Shown here in pieces: positions 25,345-36,820 of a stretch of 64,000 nt of DNA. Numbering within the stretch: position 1 is the first letter of the stretch; the number at the start of each line of letters is the position of its first letter. Where the stretch lies: positions 15,808,501-15,872,500 of the forward strand of contig NC_056758.1 in assembly GCF_018687715.1 (NCBI RefSeq). Reading direction: 5' to 3'. The position numbers and the translations under genes were made by a program. Below the pieces are notes generated by a model, which did not search any database, was not told the DNA's origin, and was given only the letters and a program-made list of their open reading frames with translations. The stretch is from Carya illinoinensis. Lineage: Eukaryota > Streptophyta > Magnoliopsida > Fagales > Juglandaceae.

Positions 25345-25480
25345 AGCGTCATTTTGCTTATATCTTCCCAGCAATGGCTGTCCTTTGGAGCGTTATTTCC
25401 AATATTAGCCACACTTGCAATATCATTTTGCCTATAACTAGCCAACAATGGCCATCCTTTGGAAAGTCATTTCCTTTTCT
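25345..25480. repeat. Two-copy diverged tandem repeat, about 75-bp period
   Basis: A block at about 25352-25410 (attttgcttatatcttccc, then caatggctgtcctttgg) recurs at about 25425-25475 (attttgcctataactagcc, caatggccatcctttgg). The antisense frames 25185-25448 and 25358-25606 follow from this duplication and have no known domain. Confidence 0.5.
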
Positions 25481-25748
25481 CTCCCTTTCAACATTTCTTG
25501 AATTTCTTTGCCAACTCTTACTAGTACGATAACGTGGGCTTTTTTTGTCTTTATGCTCGATTTCTTTCTTTGACCCTATCATTCTCAAGTTGGCTTGGGT
25601 TTTCATCTAATATATATACTAGTTTATTACAGAGAATAGGACCCTAATTTTGACCATTTCTTATTGCTCTATCTGAAAGTTCCTTTGAATGTTGGCGTCC
25701 AGAAATCAACCGTAGCCTCCTAAGTGACAGAAAATTGGCGCGGGGGGT

Positions 25749-25783
<35 letters not shown>
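25749..25783. repeat. Poly(G) tract, 35 bases
   Basis: G35, preceded by cggggggt (25741-25748) and followed by aatgtcg. It may form G-quadruplex structure. Its length may be an assembly artefact. The surroundings (25620-26820) hold no recognised gene. Confidence 0.85.
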
Positions 25784-25784
<1 letters not shown>

Positions 25785-26820
25785 ATGTCGTATTTTTGCC
25801 ACCCAAACCCATTTTTACATAGCATTTTGAGTGAAATGAAAAAAACCACCTAACTGAAAAAGGCCCAATCCCATTTCAATTACAGATCATTTAGATTGGA
25901 AGGAAGAAGCTTACCATTCTCCTCCTCCTTCCTCTTCCAATCCCATGTGGTACCTCAACCACTTGTGGTTCAACGAGGAACCCACTTGATGGAGGAGGCA
26001 GACAGGGTTAGTGGAGGAGAGTGGGAATGGAGAAGTTGAAGAGCAAACTTCTGTCTTCGTGGGAATGGGCTTTGTGGGGATGGAGAAGTCCCGAAACGAT
26101 GAAGGGGATCAAAATTTTGCCATGTTAGAAGCAATGCCACGGGGGTTCCCTAGTCCTGTTGCAAATAGTATTTTTCGCTAGATATATCCACATATACCCT
26201 AGTCTATGATACTCATGTAAATCTTTTTGATACAATTCGAACGAAATATATTTGAGTTCTCTAACAATTCCAAGAGATGAGACTTGTCTTTGTCTAATCA
26301 TATTGAGACTCCATTTTGAGATGAGACTTATTTTTCATGGATGGTACTAAGATTAGTATAACGATCCCTTGATGTTGGTGATTCATGAATTTTTTTTAGT
26401 GTTTCTTCGTATAGTTTCTATATATATACATATATATAATCAGAGTCCTTGGTCCTACCTCAATTTCTATTTTCAAGCTGGATGTAGACCTAATTAAGCC
26501 CCCCAAAATAATTGCAGTCCTAGCTAGGTCTTTGTTTTTGCGTGATCAGTCTCTGTCTAACTAAATCTTGCTATACATGATGTTTTCTTCTTTTAAACGT
26601 GCATGTCGGCAACCTTTTACGACTTTAATTCAGAATCATGGAAATAAAGATAACATACATATGTGGGGAATGGTGCATAACTTGGAAAGCAAACTCTTGT
26701 CCAATTTTGAATCCTCGGTTGACGCTTAATTTTCCCTTTCCTATTTACACTAAAGTAATCAACAGGTTAATTTAGTTGTAAGTTTCACTTTGTTCTAAAT
26801 ATTGCTGCTGAATGAAAAAT
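25784..26820. other. Intergenic, no gene seen
   Basis: Mixed-composition spacer. A purine-rich, GC-richer stretch at 25900-26110 gave no recognisable protein in six frames. No transposon ends were seen. Confidence 0.4.
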
Positions 26821-26827
26821 TGCTCTA

Positions 26828-26984
26828 GAAGGTGCATTTGGATGATGAGGTAGGCTCAAAATATTTGTGAATGGTAATGAAAAAATAATGAATAGTATGT
26901 TAATAATAGTAAACTGTTTATAAATAGTAATAAATAGTAGTGAAATAGTCTAAAATTAGTTCACTAAGTAAACAAGCCTTAGAG
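26828..26984. mobile_element. Probable MITE (GTTTG-type ends)
   Basis: The left end gaaggtgcatttggatg and the right end, on the minus strand, ctctaaggcttgtttactt face each other. The interior is full of taatagtaat repeats (26880-26945), typical of short non-autonomous hAT-like elements. Only moderate terminal identity. Confidence 0.4.
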
Positions 26985-27149
26985 TTAACCACATTAAGCT
27001 CGTGAGTAGTACTACTCTGATCTGTATATATAGAGATGCTATTACGCAGATTCAAACCATTGATCTCCTTACAATTACTACATTGTTTTGATGTCGATCT
27101 TAAGGTCGCTGAGATTTGGTCTTTTTACAGACTAGTACCTAGTAGCTAC

Positions 27150-27217
27150 AGCTTAATTAAAAATGAGTAGTGTTAGCAGCCACAGCTAGCTTAATTAAAA
27201 ATGAGTAGTGTTAGCAG
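27150..27217 (+). repeat. 30-bp perfect direct repeat
   Basis: A 30-base unit starting agcttaattaaaaatgag occurs at 27150-27179 and again at 27188-27217. The second copy runs into a MITE-like GC-rich stretch (ggctgctgttaccgcc). The copies are 38 bp apart, start to start. Confidence 0.85.
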
Positions 27218-27447
27218 GCTGCTGTTACCGCCAGGCGTATCGCTTGTGTATTAAATTTTTTCATTTTCCTTTCATTTATTTTTCATTAATTTTTTAAGAT
27301 CGACCTTAATTATTAAGAAAAAAAATACACAACTTTATTAATTATTAATCACTTCCTTAACCATTAAGTAAATTTTTAAAAAATAAAATAAAATAATCAA
27401 GTGATAATTTGGAACAATAACTTTAAGGGACTCCACTAGTATTTTTC
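27200..27447. mobile_element. Possible MITE related to 33784-33980
   Basis: A GC-rich end (gcaggctgctgttaccgcc) is followed by an A/T interior containing cttccttaaccattaagta, which resembles, in reverse, the interior of the MITE at 33784-33980 (taatgattaaggaaatga). The right end near 27430-27447 is weak. Confidence 0.35.
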
Positions 27448-27525
27448 AATAAAAAATTTCAAATTTGTTGCCAAAGCAAACTAAACTAGGGTCATTTCAA
27501 AATGGCCTCTTTCTCGTAATTCTAT

Positions 27526-27815
27526 TAGGCCCCGTTTGAAATTTGAACACTCAATTCAATTTAATTTTAAATTAAATCTAACATTCAAACACTTATTTAT
27601 TGGTAGGATCTATAAATTTTTTCAACTCAACACTTCTTTACATGCGAGATCCATAACCTTCTTTACACTTCTTTGGATGTTTATATAGCTAAACATCTAA
27701 ATATATATAAAATCTTTTTAAGTAACCCATATAAAACCCACTTCATTATTTTAAATTATTACTATTTATAAAAAATTCAATTCATCTCAACTCAACTTAA
27801 CATTTAAATGAGATC
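27526..27815. mobile_element. Possible non-autonomous hAT-like element, one end seen
   Basis: It begins taggccccgtttgaaatt, a classic plant hAT/MITE terminus. The A/T-rich interior ends around a ctcaactcaacttaacat block near 27785, related to the interior of 22010-22220. The right terminus is not clear. Confidence 0.4.
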
Positions 27816-27829
27816 TATATCTACTTACA

Positions 27830-30470
27830 AAAAAACTGATGTGACACGTACGTACATCATTAATATTACATCCAAAACTTGATGGGCATGCATGTGCAAG
27901 CGTTGTAAATAATCTCATGGCCGGGACAAATGATTACATGCAGCTGCAGTAGTAGTCCTTCTGTGTATTCAGTGAACTCGATCCTGATATTCTGGCTTGC
28001 CTTGGCACAAAAACTGACAACAGTAGTCTACTACTACTAGAATATCAGTAGTACGTACGACAGACTGACAGAGGTTCAAAGGGGGACAAGACTTTGAAGT
28101 CTAGGCCCTTAATTTGCAAAGGAAATTTAAGAGCCTGAAAATTAGGTTGAGCAATATATATGACGAGAGTTGAATCATGAATTCCAAGATCCGTAGGGGA
28201 AATTAATGTTAGTTGAACCGATTTCTACGGCTAAAATTATATGCTCTATGAAGGATATTGGTGTAGAGTAGTTGGTAGTATAATGCCTTTTCCATAGTAC
28301 AGCTAATAATTCCTGCTTTACTCTTCTCTTCAATATCTAATATTATTACTTAATTTACACGTACAGTGGTCCACAGTTTCTTCGCTGTCCCCAACCTAAT
28401 TTGCATGCACGCATGGTTATATATAATTTGTTCATAACATTATTTATTTATTTATTTATTCAATATTACGCATGATTTTTAATATTTGCTATTTTTATTA
28501 TTTTTACCACTAGCTAGATGGACTAGTTTCTTGGTCATTATTTTAAGGTAGCCGGCCATTTGTTTTAGTAAGAAAATCAATGTGTGAACTGCTATTAAAT
28601 AGATCAAACTTTTATGGATCCGTGAAATCTCTGAAATTTAATTTTAGTCAAGCTCGCAATTAACTCACAGTTCGGGACACATTTGCAGTTGGATTTGTTG
28701 AGATTTCAAATCTATATATTGGCATGGATTTCATTTAATAAGATTAGGTACTATGGTACTGATCATGCTTGATATATATGTCGTTTGTGATTATTAATGG
28801 TGCGGCGTTTAATTATATGTCTATGTATAATATTTAGGAGCGTAAATGACTCGAGTTTCATGGAGTACTAGTACTATAGTACTACAACATTAACATATAT
28901 ATATATATATAAGCTTTAATTTGTTTCTATATTCATGTAGATGATGATCAAGCTCTGTTCATCTTTCATTTTCGTTCATATGTACGTACCTGAGTTTGAG
29001 GTTAATATTATTAAATACGGGCATTTAACATATTTTTCAAACAAGCACGTATAAGAATGTTAACAATTTTAACAAAAATGCAATTATTTATATTTCCATA
29101 ACTAAATATTCCAAGAAACCAATATCAAAATTAATGTCTTTGCATAGAGATGAAATCAAGAGCTAGCCAAAATATATATATATATATATATATATATCTT
29201 TGTTTCGATATTATTTTCTAACATTTGTAATTAAAAGGAGCCAGCGGAAGGCTTGACACAAAGCCCTAGCTACCAGCCCGAGCAAAATGTTTGCCTTGAA
29301 ACGTCTCAAATCTACAAGAATTACTGTCAGTTGCGTAGCTAGCTAGCTAATTTAATTCATGGATGGATTTGTTTTAATTATAAGTACGTACGCGCGTGTA
29401 TATTATATAATGTTCAGATACATGATCCTAAAAAGGTGAAAAAACAATCCTATAATGCATTGGCTTGGGTACTGCATCAAGCTGAATAATGATCACAGGG
29501 TACTGCTCAAATCGATCGATGATCTGTATTTCTGATCGACCTGCAAAATGAACATGATATAGATATTAATTAACCTGCTTAAACGGATAGCACATGTTGG
29601 GTTAAATAGAATTAAGGGTGGCGGAGTTTCCTATGCCGCATGTCGTGATCATTTTAATCTTTCACATTGAGTCTTTGGGTACGTAATGACCAATAAATTG
29701 TGAAGATGAGATAATTTCTCAAAGTCTCGATCGTTGAGTACTCTTTACATGCAAACAGTACTATCTAACTAATCGTGCCTTGTGGGAAAATTTGAATTTA
29801 ATTATGATTTAATTTAATTTTTTTATTATGTTTGAAATCCGTTAATCTGGTAATTAATTGAGTTGTGAAGGTGATATTTTCAATTGGTAATTACAATAAA
29901 TTAAATATATGGAGGAAAAAAAATATTTATTGACATTATAATATATATATATACCTTAGTATTGTAAACTTGTTTATGGTCATGTATGCATGAATATATA
30001 GACATAACTGATCAATAGGAACAGAGACTAGCTTACTCTTTTTAAGACAACATATGAGGCCGTTCATTTCTGTCCGGTCTTGGGTAAATTTGACCGACCC
30101 AAAGTGCTCGCGCGCATTACAGATACGAGTCCTAACTTGTTGGAAAAGTTCATTGCTGATCTAATATTGATCCAGTTGGGCAGTGATGTAAAACAGGCCA
30201 CTAAACCAAAGTTACACAGCTTATCACTTATATATATATATATATATATACAGACACACACATACGTAGACATGAGAGAAATATATGTTTGTCATGTGTG
30301 TCTATATTAATATATATTCATGAATATATAGAGCATTAGTGTCGACCGAGCTAACAAGGGATATTGATGACCTCATGCATGGCAGGCATTGCCAATTGCA
30401 CAACCACCATGTACTACTACTAGAACGCCATGGTTAATTTAGTGGGCCTTTTTCCCTTCACAAGACAAGA
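27830..30470. other. Intergenic, upstream of GDSL gene
   Basis: AT-rich spacer with several (TA)n tracts (28893-28911, 29171-29197, 29940-29953, 30229-30250). No gene or transposon was recognised. Its 3' part is the likely promoter region of the GDSL gene. Confidence 0.5.
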
Positions 30471-30478
30471 ATTCCTAA

Positions 30479-30487
30479 CTATATAAT
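30479..30487 (+). promoter_or_regulatory. Probable TATA box of GDSL gene
   Basis: ctatataat lies 139 bp upstream of the ATG at 30626, followed by a C-rich stretch. With usual plant spacing, transcription would start near 30510-30520, giving a 5' UTR of about 110 bases. This is inference from motif and position only. Confidence 0.5.
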
Positions 30488-30625
30488 CCTCCCCCCTTGT
30501 TGCCTTGTTGCATAAGATCGCATAGCTTTCTGCTCCATCTATCTAGAAAGCTTACTGATCATCAAGTACATTAACTCCATTTCTAATTTCTTTTCCCTCA
30601 TCTTACTTGGGTTCCTACTCCATCC

Positions 30626-33036
30626 ATGGCTAGTTTCTTTTTGGTTACTGTTCGTAGTTTTTGGATGATTTTAATGGTCCTGGCATTTGGAAGTAGCTGT
30701 TACAACACTCAAGCTGAGGCTGCTCGGGCTTTCTTCGTGTTTGGAGATTCTTTGGTCGATAACGGTAACAATAACTACTTAGCAACCACTGCCAGAGCAG
30801 ACTCCCCTCCCTACGGAATCGATTACCCAACTCACAGACCCACTGGACGATTCTCTAATGGCCTCAACATTCCTGATTTTATCAGTAGGGTTTTATTGAT
30901 CATCTCTTTTTCATCATCATGATCTGCATTGAATGTTGCTTTTCATGATGCTAAAAAAATGTAAATTCATAATTCAGGTCAGGCACTTGGCTCGGAATCA
31001 CTGCTGCCATACTTGAGCCCACAGCTCAATGGACAAAAACTACTTGTCGGTGCCAATTTTGCTTCTGCCGGCATTGGAATTCTCAATGACACCGGAATTC
31101 AGTTTGTGAGTAGATGAACCAGATCCATCAATCCATCTCAGATGTCAACATTAGCTGCAAATTAATGCTTTATTTCCTAATTTATACGTACAACATATTT
31201 ATGAATTTAATATATTTATGTTGTTAATTACGACATTTATTTATTTGCAGATAAACATAATCAGAATGTACAGACAACTGGAATACTTCCAAGAGTACCA
31301 GCGGCGAGTGGCTGCAATTATTGGAGAGGACCAGGCTCAACAACTAGTTAACCAAGCACTCGTCCTTATCACTGTCGGTGGTAACGATTTCGTGAACAAC
31401 TACTACCTTGTACCTTTCTCTGCCAGATCTCGCCAATACTCTCTCCCAGATTATGTCAAGTACCTCATTTCCGAGTACCGAAAACTTCTTCAGGTATGTA
31501 TACCTTATATTATAAATTAATCCATTTACTAATTAATGTATTGGGTACGTACCTTCATTTATTTTCTGATTTTACATCCATGCACCCTGCAAATATTGTG
31601 CAAAGATCAGCAATGCTACTGATCTTAAAACTAGACCAATTTCTTTGCTTGAAATCTACGTAGTTTTTGGACTCTTTATGTGCCAAATTATATATAAATG
31701 TTTTTTTGTTTTCTTGGAGTCATGCACGTGATAATAAGCCAATGCTGATCTTTGCGATCCATAATTGAACAACGACTACTTATAATTGCACGTGCCATTT
31801 ATATATATATATATAGGGCTTAGAAATTAATTAAAGCATTTTGCTGATTTCCTTGTAACAAACTTCATTAATTGATGTCATTTCAGAGGCTATATGACCT
31901 TGGAGCACGCAGAGTTCTTGTGACAGGGACTGGACCACTGGGTTGCGTTCCAGCAGAATTGGCCATGCGAGGAAGCACAAATGGGCAGTGCTCCGCTGAG
32001 CTGCAACGAGCTGCGGCTTTGTACAACCCACAACTTGTTCAGATGATTAGGGGACTTAACAGTAATCTCGGTTCTGATGTTTTTGTTGCTGCTAATACAC
32101 AGCAAATGAACAATGATTTCATCCGTGATCCTCAGGCATATGGTAATTAAGTACTCTTTTTTATCATATATATGGAGGTATTTTTGATATTTTGAAATCT
32201 CGTTTTCTTATTGGCCATTTAAAAGGGACAAAATAGAAGTTAAGAGAAATGGATTCAACTACTAAGCCATTTAGTTCAATGAATTAGTAATTATGAGAAA
32301 TGAGAAATATTTTCTGGCATGCATGCATGTACTAGCTAGGACGACCCCTGATCTGTCATTTTCTGACAGAAAAATAGGTTCTAATGGTGCTGGACATGCA
32401 TTTATTAAAACTGCCTTGCATGCCTTATTGGAATCATACAGGAACAGCCTACTTCTTGATTTTCATTTTAGCTAGTTTAATGATTTTGTTTGTGACCACG
32501 TATCAATATATATCGTTTTGATTTGCCTTGAAAAAAGCTGCTAGCTATATTTAAAGTGAAGCTGACAACACGGTCCCCAACCGCCCGGACTTTTTCGTAA
32601 TTCCATATCTAATCTTTGAACAATAAATATAGTTTGATCTTGAAGTGAAATGGATTGATGTTGGGAAAAATTGCAGATTTGAAAGGTGCTCTTTTACAGT
32701 TAAAATTCTATCAACAGAAATCGTAGGCATGCAGAAATCGTAACGAAGTACGTACATTAATATATATATATATATATAATTCTTTTTTGTTTTTTTGGAA
32801 CAGGATTTGTTACATCGAAGGTAGCATGCTGTGGTCAAGGACCCTATAACGGTATCGGACTTTGCACAGTGGTTTCCAACCTTTGCTCAAACAGAGATGC
32901 TTATGCATTTTGGGATGCATTCCATCCATCTGAGAGAGCAAACAGCATAATTGTTCGGCAGATCTTGACTGGCACTACCACTTACATGTACCCCATGAAT
33001 CTTAGCACCATCATGGCCTTGGACTCCAGGACCTAA
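30626..33036 (+). CDS. GDSL esterase/lipase, five exons, complete
   Basis: Exons: 30626-30884, 30978-31105, 31251-31493, 31887-32142, 32804-33036. All introns are GT..AG and phases agree, giving 372 codons. The protein belongs to the plant SGNH/GDSL family: secreted hydrolases acting on ester bonds of lipids, cutin monomers or acyl glycosides. Residues 1-33 form a signal peptide (hydrophobic core near residues 12-22). Block I is [12 protein letters not shown] with the nucleophile Ser42. Block II glycine is near 118 (NFASAGIG). Block III is GGND with Asn174. Block V is DAFHP with Asp333 and His336. Length and the five-exon layout are typical of the family, closest by memory to Arabidopsis At5g33370-like members. 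There is no sign of damage. The substrate cannot be read from sequence. Confidence 0.95.
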
Positions 33037-33400
33037 TCAATTAATAATTATTATATATGTCACCTTCAGAACCATCCATCTTTAATTAATTTATCTGTAT
33101 TATGCATTACAATTCAGGTTATTTATGTCTTGGATTAATGGTTTAAAAAAAAAAAACCAAAACCACAAAAAGGGCGTGATGATCATGTACTTCATGCGAA
33201 GTTGATTTGTATTATTGGCTGATGAGTAAAACAGCTACTTGTTTGTTTGGTGTTCAATTTCCGTGCGTGAACTCTCTCTCTCTCTCTCTCAACGTCTTCC
33301 TGCATATATGTTGCATAAGAGTTTGTTGTTTATACAGGATCGAAATAAGTTGGTCTGAGTTGTCTATCATTATGGATATATGTGAATGGAGTTTTGCTAC
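33037..33400. other. 3' flank of GDSL gene
   Basis: The likely 3' UTR follows the stop at 33034-33036. The A-run at 33147-33158 and a (CT)n tract at 33271-33289 are simple sequence. No further gene was seen before the MITE at 33405. Confidence 0.4.
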
Positions 33401-33404
33401 ATAC

Positions 33405-33542
33405 AAGCAAAGTCGCACACTAATCTGCGTACTAATACTAATTCCTTTATACTTAAAATTTAAATTAGCACTATTTTCAATAAAATCTACTTTTTGACCA
33501 ATCACAATAGATTGGTGCATATATTAGTGCACAATTATGCTT
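33405..33542. mobile_element. 138-bp MITE, copy 1 (partner 49572-49709)
   Basis: The left arm aagcaaagtcgcacactaat (33405-33424) and the reverse complement of attagtgcacaattatgctt (33523-33542) match at 15 of 20 positions. The whole unit matches 49572-49709 in the same orientation with equal length (138 bp), sharing for example attttcaataaaatctac. This is a small non-autonomous DNA transposon family. Sequence similarity continues slightly beyond the right arm in both copies, to attttttcat. Confidence 0.75.
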
Positions 33543-33783
33543 TCAACTAGATTTTTTCATGTGTACGTACTACGTAGCACTGTGTTTTAAAATGTTTTGG
33601 TTTTTTAATTTATGGGTACCATGCATCTGTTGGCGTGAGCTATCAATGGAGAACTGACTCGAGAAATTGCAGGCGTGGTGTGAATCCCTTCCTTCAAGGG
33701 TCAACCGTGATATTAGCCTTAGAGATTGTACAGCCATAAAAACCTTCCACACTCTTTTTCAGTGTATTGCTATATAGGAAAAT

Positions 33784-33980
33784 GCTACTCTGCTGCCCGG
33801 ACGGTACCGCTAAAGTGTATTGCTTGGGGAAAAAAAAAAAAATTTTAACTTAATGATTAAGGAAATGATTTTAAGTATATTGATATATTTTTTTATTTTT
33901 TAAAAATATTTAAATCTATTAAAAAATGTGAATATATATATATATAACTGGGTGGCCTAAATACTGGGCAGCATAGTAGC
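33784..33980. mobile_element. MITE with 17-bp inverted ends
   Basis: The left end gctactctgctgcccgg (33784-33800) and the reverse complement of ctgggcagcatagtagc (33964-33980) match at 15 of 17 positions. The interior is A/T-rich, non-coding and 197 bp in total. It sits between the GDSL gene and a decayed copia element. Confidence 0.7.
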
Positions 33981-34108
33981 CCTGCCCTTGCTATATAACT
34001 ATATTTGTTCTATAGAAAGAAAGATAAATAAGAAAAAACCTTTCAAGATCCTAGGATTTCCACTACAACTGAACTCTCACCAGAAAAGATTCAGAACTCA
34101 TTGAAGAT

Positions 34109-36260
34109 ATGGAGGACTCAACTAAGGTGGTGCAGCACGGCTCCATCTTGGATGAATTAACAAACAGAATGATGGAAGCTCTGACCAAGAATCAGACTCA
34201 AGTAATTCTCATTCCCAACTACAATTCGTCTACCGGACAGATGGGCTTTAAGTTGGATGGCACCAACTATGCTTTATGGTCCCAAGTTGTCGAGACGTAT
34301 ATCTCTAGCAAAAAAAAAGTGGAATATATTAATGGAGACTTTACACATACATGTAGCCTCCACCCACGAACCCTACCTTTTGAAAATGGCAAACCGAGAA
34401 TGCAATCATGAAATGATGGCTGGTCAACTCTTTGGACCCACCGTTGACATCAATTTTATTCGTTGACCAGAATGAGACAAATCGGAGGATCCATTGAAAA
34501 ATATTACAATGATCTTCAAGGCCTGTGGAGAGAGATTGATTTTCATTGTCCTAACCCGATGGATTGTGCTGTAGATATATAGAAATACAATTCAATTCAA
34601 CAAGAAGATAGAGTCTATTTATTTCTTAATGGATTGGATGATTTGCTCAATAAGATCCAAAGTTATGTGCTCCAGCTACGACCATTCCCTGTAGTAGAAC
34701 AGGATTATGCTCATGTTTGAATGGAGGATATTAGGTAGACGGTGATGAGAATAGACACAGACACTACACATGGTGACGTTATGGCTTCGGAATGAGTCAA
34801 GATGGGGCCACATCAGACACCTTCACTTCAAATGTCCAAACATGGATCTCTTGCTACAACCAATGGAAAATCAAATACAAACTCTAAAGCAAAGGGACAA
34901 TTGGAAGGAGGAGGTTGTACTCATTGTGGGAACATGAAACATACACATGACACTTGTTTTAAACTCTTGACAATGGCCTTCTTTCTAACCATGTCTCCTT
35001 GCCTACTGTGTTGTTAATTTCCCCACGTATCTTTGGATATGTTATCTTTGTTCATCTTCATAAGAATCAACGCGAGATCCATGCATAGTTTGGTGTATTT
35101 TCTTGGGGTATGCAACACATAAGAAAGGACGCCACTTCTATGATCCCAATTCTAGGATGACGAGCAGAATTGGGAGCATTTGCCAAGATTTGAGGACAAT
35201 CCAGTACAAATAAGCAGAGAAAATGAGGCAGAGACTAATAAGGAAGATAAGGAAAATATAATTGAAGCTGAAAATATTCAAAGAGCTGAATCATCTAGGC
35301 CTGAATCCCACCTCTCCGTTGTACCCAAAGACCCTTCTCTTGAGAATATTCTTAAGGTAAGCTCTCCTACTACACCTTTACCTACTAATGACTTAGATAC
35401 TTCTGTTGGTTATCAGTTACCATTCAGACATAATCGTGGCAAGCCACCAAATCAATACTCTCTAGAATCTAAGAATAGAAGATTGAGATACCCAATTGCC
35501 AATTATCATGTGTCTACTTAGTGACTAATAGAACCTCTCAAGGCATTTGTGCATAATTTATCCACATGCCATGCTCCCAGCAGAATACAAGAACCATTAA
35601 CAAATCCAAAGTGGGTTCAAGCTATAAACGAAGAAATTGAGGCCTTGCAGAATAATAATACATGGACTCTTGTCCCACTATCAAAAGGGAAGAAGACTAT
35701 AGGATGCAAATTTTCTCCATTAAACACAAAGCAGATCGATCCATGGAATGATACAAGGCGAGACTAGTAGCAAAGGGATACACACATACGTATGGCATGG
35801 ATTGTTAAGAAACGTTCTCACCAATGGAAAAATTGATTACTGTCAGAGTGTTATTGTCTGTTGCACAAATCTAGATTAATCGTTACATCATCAATTTGAC
35901 ATAAAGAATGCCTTTCTTCATGACAATCTTGAAGAGGAGATTTACATGGATATTCCACCAAGGTACAATGCATCATCAAAGACTGAAAGGTGTGTAAATT
36001 ATAACGATCATTATATGGATTGAAACAATCACCGCATGCATGGTTTGGTCAATTTAGCGTGGCTATGAAACAATATGGGTTCCAACAAAGTAACTGAGAT
36101 CATACTCTAATCCTAAAGCACTGATTGGGAAAAATAATAGCCTTAATCATCTATTTAGATGATATGATCATTACAGGGGATGACGTGGAAGAGATCTCTA
36201 GACTCCAAAAGTCACTGGCAACTGAATTTGAAATAAAAAATCTAGTGTGGGAGAGTACTA
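34109..36260 (+). mobile_element. Collapsed Ty1/copia retrotransposon (gag and RT fragments)
   Basis: Gag starts at 34109 with the copia signature FKLDGTNYALWSQVVE, continues out of frame near 34470 (GGSIEKYYNDLQGLWREID) and reaches a CCHC knuckle at 34916 (CTHCGNMKHTHDTC). The protease and integrase core are missing. The next recognisable part is the post-integrase segment (PRIFGYVIFVHLHKNQR, about 35016-35070). RT fragments follow at 35549-36240 (VQAINEEIEALQNNNTW, and YLDDMIITGDD near 36150, the YxDD box). Multiple stops and frameshifts occur, and no LTRs were found. An acidic hydrophilic stretch at 35180-35521 is the inter-domain linker. Dead copy. Confidence 0.8.
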
Positions 36261-36261
36261 G

Positions 36262-36820
36262 CGATGAATTGATTGAACAAACAATGTCTTATCGTTGATA
36301 CTTGCTAGACGGATGACCCAAAAGCAATACAGAGGGAGGAGACACACAATCATAAATATTATAAAATGAAGGAAAATAGAAAAAATAAATAAATGAGGTA
36401 GTGATTTACACAGCCGTTTAAATAAACTAGCACATGTAGTTCCCACTTATAACACAAAAGAGATACTTCATTGATTTTTGCTTCATTATTATATATCCAA
36501 TCTTGATGGTGGAGCACAACTATGATCTCATGTGCCAAAGTGAAAAAAGACGATATATTTTGGACCATAAAGAGTACAATTTAAAAATGCAACCAAAAAA
36601 AAAAATACTTATGATCCTGATAAGAAATAAATAAAAAAAGATGACTTTCAAGTTTCCAGAATTTATGAATCAATATGACAAATAAAATAAATAACGTGCC
36701 TTTATGATATCAGAGCTTGTCATTTGAGAATTTTATATTTTAACTAATAGAAAATATGTACATAACCAAATCATTGCATATCAAACAATCATGTGATGGA
36801 TGAATGAATGAATGAATGTA
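36262..36820. other. Spacer before gypsy 5' LTR
   Basis: AT-rich. No gene was seen; minus-strand frames at 36258-36568 have no domain. A gaatgaatgaatgaat run abuts the LTR start. Confidence 0.45.
36816..36820. repeat. Target-site duplication of gypsy element, left copy
   Basis: atgta precedes the LTR start TGTGAGACCC at 36821. The right counterpart atgtg at 42874-42878 follows the LTR end GGGTGTCGCA. Four of five bases match, supporting a single insertion event spanning 36821-42873. Confidence 0.55.
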
